Below are positions 1 to 5,247 of a stretch of 5,247 nt of DNA, in pieces (the stretch's first letter is position 1; each line of letters begins with the position of its first letter). A program made the position numbers and the translations under genes. Below the pieces are notes generated by a model, which saw only the letters and a program-made list of their open reading frames with translations, was not told the origin of the DNA and did not search any database. The DNA is from Melioribacteraceae bacterium. GTDB taxonomy: Bacteria > Bacteroidota > Ignavibacteria > Ignavibacteriales > Melioribacteraceae. The stretch covers positions 1 to 5,247 of the forward strand of contig JALSTL010000016.1 of the NCBI GenBank assembly GCA_026983755.1, read 5' to 3'.

Positions 1-252
1 AACTAATTATATGATAACTTTCAATATTTCAAGCGGTTACAATATTTGTTTAATTTGATACTTGAAGCTAAAAAATAATAATAAATTAACAAATTTGTTT
101 TTTAAAAGGTAAATATCAAATAATATAATCGCAAAAAAAATAGTTTTTATAATATTTTATAAAAATGTTTTATTAAAAAAATGAAAAATTTTGATAAGTG
201 CAACAAAATAAATTATTTTGGAATTATAAAATAAAAAATTAATGAGGTCTCT
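1..252. other. AT-rich non-coding leader region upstream of the aminotransferase
   Basis: No convincing gene is visible in either strand. The only frame open from the left edge runs to a TGA at 56-58 and gives about 18 residues of no recognisable family, and there is no ATG on the minus strand. The stretch is extremely AT-rich. It holds a short palindrome AACAAATTTGTT (88-99) followed by T residues, an A/T-only hairpin (144-165), and a possible promoter near 189-220. If a gene ends just left of the window, the 88-103 palindrome plus T-run could be its weak terminator, but a 4-bp stem is too little to call. Confidence 0.6.
189..220 (+). promoter_or_regulatory. Possible Bacteroidota-type promoter for the aminotransferase gene
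   Basis: TTTTG at 189-193 is followed, 20 nt later, by TATTTTG at 214-220. This resembles the Bacteroidota primary sigma-factor pattern (TTTG near -33, TAnnTTTG near -7), although the second box is one base short of consensus. It would place transcription start about 25 nt before the ATG at 253. In sequence this AT-rich such matches arise easily by chance, so the call rests mainly on position and spacing. Confidence 0.3.
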
Positions 253-1464
253 ATGGAATTGAAACAAATTAAAGCTTCACGCAGAACGGAAAATATTACT
301 TATGCCGTAAGAGATGTTTTACTTATTGCAAATGAAGTGGCAAAAAGCGGTAAAGAAATGTTATACTTAAATATTGGTGATCCAAACATTTACGATTTTG
401 CTCCGCCACGACACATGATTGAAGATACTTACAAAGCAATGCTTGATAATCATAACGGTTATTCGCCGTCATCGGGAATTAAACCCGCACTTGAAGCAAT
501 TGAAAAAGAAGCGGAAAAAAAAGGAATAACTAACATTCAAGATATGTTTATTACAACCGGAGCAAGTGAAGCAATTGATATCTGTTTAACGGCTTTGGTA
601 AATGACGGTGAAAATATTCTTACACCAACACCCGGTTATCCTTTGTACACGGCAATTCAAAGTAAATTAGAGATGGTTGCAAATCCATATTACTTAGATG
701 AAAAAAACGGTTGGCAGCCGGATATTGAAGATATTAAGAAAAAAGTAAATGATAAAACAAAAGCAATTGTTTTAATCAATCCAAATAATCCTACCGGTTC
801 TAATTACAGCGTTGAATCTCTTAAACAAATTATAGATATTGCTCTTGAACATAATTTGGTAATTTTTGCCGATGAAATTTATGATAAGCTTTTAATGGAT
901 GGTGTTGAACATACTTCCATTGCATCATTAAACAGCGAAGTGCCTATAATTACTTTTGGCGGACTTTCAAAAAATTATATGGTTCCCGGTTTTAGAATAG
1001 GATGGGGAATTGTTAGCGGAAATAAAAATGTTCTGGCAAAATATTTGGAAGCAATTAATAAAATTTTACGTTCAAGACTTTCCGCAAATCATCCTGAGCA
1101 ATATTGTATTGCAGGGGCGTTGGGCGGAAATCAAGATCATTTAACCGTTGCTATGGAGAAACTTGTGCGTAGAAGAAATATGACTGTGGAAATGCTAAAT
1201 GCCGTTCCCGGTATTTCTTGTGTTAAACCGGAAGGAGCTTTTTATGCGTTTCCGAAATTGGATATAAAAAATTCGGATAATCATTTTGTAGCGGAACTTA
1301 TAAAAGAAACCGGAGTAGTGGTTGTTCCCGGAACAGGTTTCGGACAAATTCCCGGAACAAATCATTTTAGAGTTGTATTTTTACCGCCTGAGAATATTTT
1401 GGAAAAAGCATATAAAAGTATTGGAGACTTTTTCTTAAGATATGTAGAAAAGTTTGAAAAGTAG
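253..1464 (+). CDS. alaA: PLP-dependent aminotransferase, alanine transaminase type (class I/II, fold type I)
   Basis: This 403-residue cytoplasmic enzyme probably moves the amino group between alanine and 2-oxoglutarate using pyridoxal phosphate. Seen in the sequence: an N-terminal IGDP substrate loop (41-44), Y70 in GYSPSSG, the phosphate-binding GASEA (103-107), NPNNPTG (176-182), the cofactor-ring residues D207 and Y210 in FADEIYD, the Schiff-base lysine K240 in GGLSKNY, and R373 in HFRVVF for the substrate carboxylate. Length is normal and no key residue is missing. Several stretches (NIGDP, WQPDI, HFRVVFLPP with a following ILE.A) closely resemble the archaeal-type alanine aminotransferase of Pyrococcus, from memory. 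The ATG is supported by GAGG at 244-247, 5 nt upstream. The gene seems to stand alone, with a strong terminator behind it. Family assignment is firm; alanine specificity, and so the symbol, is inferred, and a broader aspartate/alanine enzyme is possible. Confidence 0.93.
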   Translation: MELKQIKASRRTENITYAVRDVLLIANEVAKSGKEMLYLNIGDPNIYDFAPPRHMIEDTYKAMLDNHNGYSPSSGIKPALEAIEKEAEKKGITNIQDMFITTGASEAIDICLTALVNDGENILTPTPGYPLYTAIQSKLEMVANPYYLDEKNGWQPDIEDIKKKVNDKTKAIVLINPNNPTGSNYSVESLKQIIDIALEHNLVIFADEIYDKLLMDGVEHTSIASLNSEVPIITFGGLSKNYMVPGFRIGWGIVSGNKNVLAKYLEAINKILRSRLSANHPEQYCIAGALGGNQDHLTVAMEKLVRRRNMTVEMLNAVPGISCVKPEGAFYAFPKLDIKNSDNHFVAELIKETGVVVVPGTGFGQIPGTNHFRVVFLPPENILEKAYKSIGDFFLRYVEKFEK

Positions 1465-1489
1465 ATACGGAAGCACATTAGTTGATTTG

Positions 1490-1525
1490 AAAGATAGCAT
1501 ATATAAAATTATGCTATCTTTTTTT
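1490..1525 (+). terminator. Strong intrinsic terminator of the aminotransferase gene
   Basis: AAAGATAGCATA (1490-1501) pairs perfectly with TATGCTATCTTT (1510-1521), giving a 12-bp stem with an 8-nt loop (1502-1509). The run of seven T (1519-1525) starts within the stem base. It lies 25 nt after the TAG stop at 1462-1464. On the other strand the hairpin is followed by only three T, so it acts mainly in the plus direction. It separates the aminotransferase transcript from the peptidase gene. Confidence 0.92.
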
Positions 1526-1737
1526 ATTTTCATTTGTTTATCTTTTAAGATTGTTGCACTCTGTTGGTGAACGCAGGTATGATGCCGGCGGCTACTTATA
1601 CTTGTTTACAAAATAGTGTGTTTTAAAAGCAATTATAAATGTTTCATTTATTAGTTTTACCGATTCATAATAGAATAAATCAAGATGCTTGATTGATTGA
1701 AAAAATTCGGAAGTGGTAATTATTTTTAGAAATTAAA

Positions 1738-1810
1738 AAAATGTAATTATCCAATTTCTCAATCATACAATTATTCAATCATTCAATCTGTTTTTTATAA
1801 ATTACATTTT
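1738..1810. repeat. 11-bp inverted repeat enclosing the octamer repeats
   Basis: AAAATGTAATT (1738-1748) is the exact reverse complement of AATTACATTTT (1800-1810), with 51 nt between them. The right arm ends 3 nt before the AGAGGA ribosome binding site of the M16 peptidase gene. The arrangement could be a leader-RNA hairpin, the ends of a small non-autonomous mobile element, or a dispersed intergenic repeat. No flanking target-site duplication is evident, and only A/T-rich arms are seen, so function is open. Confidence 0.55.
1752..1791 (+). repeat. Five degenerate 8-nt tandem units, consensus CAATNNNT
   Basis: CAAT recurs at exactly 1752, 1760, 1768, 1776 and 1784. The units are CAATTTCT, CAATCATA, CAATTATT, CAATCATT and CAATCTGT. 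A more decayed sixth unit, TAATTATC, precedes them at 1744-1751. The period of 8 is neither a codon multiple nor a helical turn, so this is not a coding repeat or an obvious phased protein-binding array. It sits inside the inverted repeat. Confidence 0.65.
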
Positions 1811-1813
1811 AGC

Positions 1814-1826
1814 AGAGGATTTCTTG
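1814..1826 (+). promoter_or_regulatory. Ribosome binding site fixing a TTG start
   Basis: AGAGGA (1814-1819) lies 4 nt before TTG (1824-1826). No ATG lies in frame upstream before the in-frame TAA at 1734-1736, and the next in-frame ATG codes for residue 53, inside the catalytic zinc motif. TTG is therefore the only start that keeps the full N-terminal domain. This is a clearer Shine-Dalgarno match than those of the other genes in the window. Confidence 0.8.
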
Positions 1827-3086
1827 AACAATTATAAAATAACAAAACTTGCCAACGGAATTACATTAGCTACAGAAAAATTCGAGTGTGTAAATTCCTT
1901 TTCTCTCGGTTTTTGGTTTAAGGTAGGTTCACGCGATGAAACATCTAAAACAAACGGAATCAGTCATCTTGTAGAACACATGTTTTTTAAAGGAACAAAA
2001 AAAAGAAGCGCCAAAAGAATTTCGGAAGAGATAGAATCGCTTGGCGGTTACTTAAATGCTTTTACAACAAAAGAACATACTTGTTATTACGGAAGAGGAT
2101 TGAAACGAAATTTACAAAAAACTTTTGAAGTGTTATCCGATATGATTCAAAATTCATTGTTCCCTAAAAAAGAATTGATGAAAGAAGCTCAAGTTGTAAT
2201 TGACGAACTAAAAGACATGGAAGATTTACCGGAAGAATTAATTTTCGATAAATTCGAAACATTAATTTTCAAAGGAAATTCTTTATGCTTACCAATCATA
2301 GGAACGGAAAAAAACATAGCCGGGTTTTCAAGAGATGATTTGTTGAACTATGTAAAGGAAAAATATAATTTTAATAACTTATATATTGTTGCTTCGGGTA
2401 ATATTGAGCATTTGGAATTAATTAAATTAGCGGAAAAATATTTAAGCAATTCAACTACCACAATAATTGGTAATAAAAAATTTATTTACAAAAGAAAAAC
2501 ATTTAAACCCAAAGCCTCAAAAAACTTATTTGTTCATAAAAACATTCAACAAGCACACATGATTATTGGCGGACCGACTTATGGATATAAACATAAGGAA
2601 AGAGCAGTTATAAATCTTATTTCAAATATTTTGGGTGAAGGAAGCAGCTCCAGATTATTTATTAGTTTAAGAGAACAAAACGGAATAACTTATCAAGTAA
2701 ATTCTTTTATGAATTCTTTTTCCGATACTTCGTCTTTCGGTATATATATTTCAACAAACAATAATTCTTTACCGAAGGCAAAAAAAATTATTGAAAATGA
2801 ATTTGAAAAAATTAAAACCAAAACCGTTTCGCAAAAAGAATTAAAGAGAGCCAAGGAATATATTAAAGGACATTTATTAATGAGTTTGGAAAGTACATCG
2901 AATAGAATGATGAGAATTGGAACTTCTTTACTTTATATGAATAGAATTAAAAGTGTTGAAGAATCTATAAAAGAAATTGAAAAGGTAACTCCGGAAGATA
3001 TTTTAAACTACTCCAAAAAATTATTATCCAAAAAAAATTTATCTTACGTGATTATTAATTCCAAAAATATATTTAACGAAAAATAG
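1824..3086 (+). CDS. M16 family zinc metallopeptidase (processing-peptidase-like)
   Basis: This 420-residue protein is an M16 (pitrilysin/mitochondrial processing peptidase type) zinc protease, likely cytoplasmic since there is no signal peptide or membrane segment. Seen: the inverted zinc motif HLVEH at 48-52, with H48 and H52 as ligands and E51 as catalytic base, and E128 in VVIDEL about 76 residues further as the predicted third ligand. The LGGYLNAFTTKEHTCYY region (73-89) is the conserved substrate-edge segment. The C-terminal half carries the family's R...Y signature, R283 and Y290 in LREQNGITY. Both halves are in one chain of about 420 residues, matching subfamily M16B, whose members usually dimerise or work as homodimers. 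Known M16 enzymes degrade or process peptides; the substrate here is not predictable. It starts with TTG. The neighbours give no functional link: it follows a terminator and converges on a hydrolase gene. Confidence 0.93.
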   Translation: MNNYKITKLANGITLATEKFECVNSFSLGFWFKVGSRDETSKTNGISHLVEHMFFKGTKKRSAKRISEEIESLGGYLNAFTTKEHTCYYGRGLKRNLQKTFEVLSDMIQNSLFPKKELMKEAQVVIDELKDMEDLPEELIFDKFETLIFKGNSLCLPIIGTEKNIAGFSRDDLLNYVKEKYNFNNLYIVASGNIEHLELIKLAEKYLSNSTTTIIGNKKFIYKRKTFKPKASKNLFVHKNIQQAHMIIGGPTYGYKHKERAVINLISNILGEGSSSRLFISLREQNGITYQVNSFMNSFSDTSSFGIYISTNNNSLPKAKKIIENEFEKIKTKTVSQKELKRAKEYIKGHLLMSLESTSNRMMRIGTSLLYMNRIKSVEESIKEIEKVTPEDILNYSKKLLSKKNLSYVIINSKNIFNEK

Positions 3087-3172
3087 AAATTACGTTATGA
3101 AACCTTAAATCATATTAACGATTATTCGTATTACTTGTTAATTTTATAATCAATAAACGTAAATTTAATTAT

Positions 3173-3190
3173 CATAAATATTTATGTTTT
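3173..3190 (+). terminator. Weak AT palindrome, possible terminator of the peptidase gene
   Basis: CATAAATATTTATG (3173-3186) is a perfect palindrome followed by TTTT, lying in the 140-bp gap between two convergent genes. It could fold as a 5-bp stem with a 4-nt loop, but it contains only one G-C pair and the T-run is short. Nothing better was found for either gene in 3087-3226. The position is right for termination, but the energy looks poor. Confidence 0.25.
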
Positions 3191-3226
3191 AAGTTAATAT
3201 TGAAATTTTTTCCGTCCGATTTCTTT

Positions 3227-4015
3227 TTAAAGATTACTTAAGAATTTAATTATTTTTTTATTTACAAAATTCGGATTTTCCAAAGGAGACATGTGTCCGG
3301 CTTTTGGAACAATAAAAAATTCGGAATCCTTTATTTTGTTTGCCAAACCACGCATTGCCTTTGGAGGAGTTAAACTATCTTTTTTGCCGACTAATACTAA
3401 AGTTGGAATTGAAATATTTTTTAAACTTTCGGTTGTATCTAACCTGCTAAGCATTGCAATTAAAGCACCTTTAACACCAATGGGATTTTGAGTTTTACAT
3501 TCGTTCAAAATATTTTGGTACGTTTCATTGTTGCGTTCTTTAATTTTCGGATGAAAACATCTCGGAACAAATTCATCTACAAATGCTTCAATGCCTTCAA
3601 CATTTATTTTATTGATTGCATTGGAACGTTTTAATTTGCCTTCGTTATTGTCAGCTTCGCTGCGTGTATCGCATAAAATTAAAGAACCGAATCTTTCTTC
3701 TTCTTTGGTAATTGCACGTAAAGCAATATATCCGCCCATGGAAAGTCCGCATAAAGCCGGTTTTTCCAATTTTAACTCATCAACTATAGAATATAAATCC
3801 CATACGAAAGCTTCCATCGTATATTGCCCGTCTCCAATGTAACTTTCGCCAAGTCCCCTAATATCATAGGAGACACAATAGTAATTATCTTTTAAGGCAT
3901 CAATTTGTTTATTCCACATTGTGTGAGTGTAAGGAAATCCGTGTACAAAAATTATGGATTTATTTTTCTTGTTTCCGTTCGTAAAAACTTTTAAGCTATT
4001 AATTGTTATATCCAT
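3227..4015 (-). CDS. Alpha/beta-fold hydrolase (esterase/lactonase-like), substrate unknown
   Basis: This 262-residue soluble enzyme has the complete alpha/beta-hydrolase catalytic set. Seen: FVHGFP (23-28) forming the oxyanion loop, YDIRGLGES (50-58), the nucleophile elbow GLSMGG (90-95) with S92, the acid D213 in LVGKKDSLTPP, and the base H241 in KAGHMSPLENP. The cap region lies roughly at 120-195. Length is typical. The overall pattern resembles the 3-oxoadipate enol-lactonase (PcaD)/RutD/BioH-like group, but that group is broad and automatic transfer of those names would be unsafe. No signal peptide is present, so it is cytoplasmic. The ATG is preceded by TAAA and a weak purine stretch GAGAAAG (minus strand, 4020-4026). 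It is divergent from the CHASE2 sensor, sharing a 98-bp intergenic region, and convergent with the M16 peptidase gene. Confidence 0.9.
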   Translation of the reverse strand: MDITINSLKVFTNGNKKNKSIIFVHGFPYTHTMWNKQIDALKDNYYCVSYDIRGLGESYIGDGQYTMEAFVWDLYSIVDELKLEKPALCGLSMGGYIALRAITKEEERFGSLILCDTRSEADNNEGKLKRSNAINKINVEGIEAFVDEFVPRCFHPKIKERNNETYQNILNECKTQNPIGVKGALIAMLSRLDTTESLKNISIPTLVLVGKKDSLTPPKAMRGLANKIKDSEFFIVPKAGHMSPLENPNFVNKKIIKFLSNL

Positions 4016-4073
4016 TTTACTTTCTCATAAATTTCTAAAAGTTATTTATAATAATATTAAAATTTTTGTAAAT

Positions 4074-4081
4074 TAACTTTG
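4074..4081 (+). promoter_or_regulatory. Candidate -7 promoter box for the CHASE2 gene
   Basis: TAACTTTG matches the Bacteroidota -7 consensus TAnnTTTG exactly and lies 32 nt before the ATG at 4114. No clear TTTG box is seen at the expected upstream distance, so it is only a candidate. On the minus strand, TATTTTTG (reverse complement of 4103-4110) also fits the consensus and could serve the divergent hydrolase gene, but it would give a leader of more than 80 nt. Confidence 0.35.
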
Positions 4082-4113
4082 TTCTAATTCAATTCAAAAC
4101 CAAAAATATTAAA

Positions 4114-5247
4114 ATGGCATTAGAAGATAAAAAAATAGCAACAATATTTATAACATTACTTACATTGTTTGCAGTTTTTGTTTTCAATAAGCCAACCAAT
4201 TCCCTAAACAAAATAATAGAAAATTCTTTTTATCAAATTAAAGGAAAGGAAACGCCCGATAGTAATATTATTATTATTCATATTACCACAAGTGATATTG
4301 AAAGTTTGGGTGATTGGCCGTTAAAAAGAAGTTATTATGCACTTTTAATTAAAAACTTAACCAAATTAAAAGTAAAAAAAATAGGATTGGAAGTTTTTCT
4401 TTCCGATAATATAACTTCCCAGGCAATTTATAATAACGTACTAAATAAAATAATACATAATTCAAAAAAAGTTGTACTTTCTTCGATAGTAGAAAATATT
4501 AACAAAGAAAAAAATATGTTTACCGGTAGTTCCGTAATTTTACCTTCACCTTCCAAAGAGCTTCATGATGTTGTTACAGGCCATATAAATATTCTGAAAG
4601 ACGGCGGGATTATTATTCCAAATAAAATTAAAGTATTAAATAAAATTGTAAAATCTTTTTCAGCACAACTTAGCAGCAAAAATAAATTTCCCGAATCAAT
4701 GGAAGTAAATTTTTCTACATCTTGGAAAAATTTTACCAAGTTCAGCTTGTTAGAATTTTTTGAAATGGTAGAAAACAATAATCCGGAATTAAAAGAATTT
4801 GCAAATAAAATTATTATCATAGGAGTTAGTGATCCTTTAATTGCCAAAAACATTTCAACCGGTTTTGATGAAGAACTACCCGGTGTTGGCTTGCATGCAA
4901 TTGCACTAAACAATTTATTAAAAGAAAATTGGCTTAATAACAAATTCAAAAATATCTCGTTTTTAATTTTTGGTATTTTAACATTATGGATTATTTACAA
5001 TATTACTAATAAAGTAAGTATTTACTACATAGTATTTTTAGGCGTAATTATAATTTCGTATATATTATTTATCCATTTTCAAATTAAACTGAATTATCTT
5101 GCGTTTATTTTACCGGCAATTTCGGGTGGATTTGTAAACTGGGTTCTTTCATTTTTCGAAAGCAAGCAAAAGTTAACGGAAACCATAACGGAAAAAGAAA
5201 TATTAAAACATACTTTAGCAGAGGAAGAAAAATTTTTATTATCACTT
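4114..5247 (+). CDS. CHASE2-domain membrane sensor protein, 3'-truncated by window end
   Basis: The frame is open for 378 codons from ATG at 4114 to the window end, so the C-terminus is missing. Seen: an N-terminal membrane segment (about 9-24), a large presumably extracytoplasmic region (about 25-279), three hydrophobic segments (about 280-297, 301-320, 327-346), then a charged helical stretch from 349 that looks like the start of a coiled coil. CHASE2 hallmarks are DSNIIIIHI...SLGDWPLKRSYY (49-75), KKIGLEVFLSD (88-98), TGHINILKDGG (155-165), and NKIIIIGVSDP (231-241) with LPGVGLHAIALNNLL (255-269). CHASE2 domains are predicted sensory modules whose ligands are largely unknown. They are coupled to cytoplasmic kinases, nucleotide cyclases or phosphatases; which output is present here cannot be seen. 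E93 replaces the aspartate often found in the IGxDxxF strand. The start has no Shine-Dalgarno site, only an A-rich TTAAAATG context. Confidence 0.88.
   Translation, partial: MALEDKKIATIFITLLTLFAVFVFNKPTNSLNKIIENSFYQIKGKETPDSNIIIIHITTSDIESLGDWPLKRSYYALLIKNLTKLKVKKIGLEVFLSDNITSQAIYNNVLNKIIHNSKKVVLSSIVENINKEKNMFTGSSVILPSPSKELHDVVTGHINILKDGGIIIPNKIKVLNKIVKSFSAQLSSKNKFPESMEVNFSTSWKNFTKFSLLEFFEMVENNNPELKEFANKIIIIGVSDPLIAKNISTGFDEELPGVGLHAIALNNLLKENWLNNKFKNISFLIFGILTLWIIYNITNKVSIYYIVFLGVIIISYILFIHFQIKLNYLAFILPAISGGFVNWVLSFFESKQKLTETITEKEILKHTLAEEEKFLLSL

Larger units (their letters stand above)
1526..1823. other. Intergenic region with GC-rich island, octamer repeats and inverted repeat
   Basis: This 298-bp gap between terminator and peptidase gene contains no credible complete gene. 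The longest frame noted on the minus strand, starting at 1766, gives only 28 codons and lies within the repeats. The gap is not uniform: 1551-1616 is much richer in G and C than the surroundings and has one open frame ending in TAG at 1614-1616, while 1738-1810 is a structured repeat block described separately. TTGATTGATTGAA (1689-1701) is also complementary, at 12 of 13 positions, to 1774-1786. The promoter of the peptidase gene must lie here, but no box stands out. Confidence 0.7.

Noticed and set aside
2..58. Possible 3' end of an upstream gene on the plus strand
   Set aside because: Only about 18 codons before the TGA, with no recognisable motif; chance open sequence is equally likely.
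1556..1616. tRNA gene or rRNA fragment
   Set aside because: The GC-rich island is too short, has no cloverleaf arms or T-loop GTTCRA motif, and does not match any rRNA segment I recognise.
1680..1766. Minus-strand 28-codon frame starting at ATG 1766
   Set aside because: It starts inside the octamer repeat, is very short, is composed largely of low-complexity sequence, and has no ribosome binding site beyond the repeat itself.
1738..1810. CRISPR array
   Set aside because: The repeat units are 8 nt, contiguous and degenerate, with no 20-50 nt repeats or unique spacers, and no cas gene is nearby.
3089..3162. TTACGTT / AACGTAA long-range inverted repeat downstream of the peptidase gene
   Set aside because: Seven A/T-rich base pairs separated by about 60 nt are expected by chance at this composition.
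3291..3491. Plus-strand open frame of 66 codons
   Set aside because: It lies wholly antisense within the alpha/beta hydrolase gene, has no recognisable domain, and the hydrolase frame carries the complete catalytic motifs.
3591..3842. Plus-strand open frame of 83 codons
   Set aside because: It is antisense inside the same hydrolase gene and is explained by its codon composition.
4563..4949. Minus-strand open frame of 128 codons
   Set aside because: It is antisense to the CHASE2 gene, whose plus-strand frame is open for 378 codons and carries conserved CHASE2 motifs. The minus frame shows no family resemblance.

Overview
The window is AT-rich bacterial chromosome (about 30% GC by eye) carrying four protein-coding genes, the last of them cut by the window end. 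I infer an organism of the Bacteroidota/Ignavibacteriota/Chlorobi group. The reasons are the low GC, starts preceded by A-rich leaders such as TTAAAATG rather than strong Shine-Dalgarno sites, promoter-like motifs resembling the Bacteroidota TAnnTTTG box, and the type of aminotransferase and CHASE2 protein. This placement comes from general resemblance, not from a search.

Layout. Positions 1-252 are non-coding, very AT-rich, and hold a possible promoter. Positions 253-1464 (+) encode a PLP-dependent alanine aminotransferase-type enzyme, closed by a near-perfect intrinsic terminator (1490-1525), so it is probably a single-gene transcript. Positions 1526-1823 are an unusual intergenic stretch. 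It has a GC-rich island (about 1551-1616) and then five degenerate 8-nt tandem units (1752-1791) enclosed by an 11-bp inverted repeat (1738-1748 / 1800-1810), ending right before the ribosome binding site of the next gene. Positions 1824-3086 (+) encode an M16-family zinc peptidase that starts at TTG. Positions 3227-4015 (-) encode an alpha/beta hydrolase, convergent with the peptidase. Positions 4114-5247 (+) are the 5' part of a CHASE2-domain membrane sensor, divergent from the hydrolase and open to the window end.

The four genes do not form an obvious pathway. The first two are housekeeping-type enzymes (amino acid transamination and proteolysis), the hydrolase has no identifiable substrate, and the sensor lacks its output domain here. 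No RNA gene, CRISPR array, insertion sequence or phage gene was recognised. The parts most worth a second look are the 1551-1810 intergenic structures and the unseen C-terminus of the CHASE2 protein. I do not see clear evidence for an undescribed multi-gene system.
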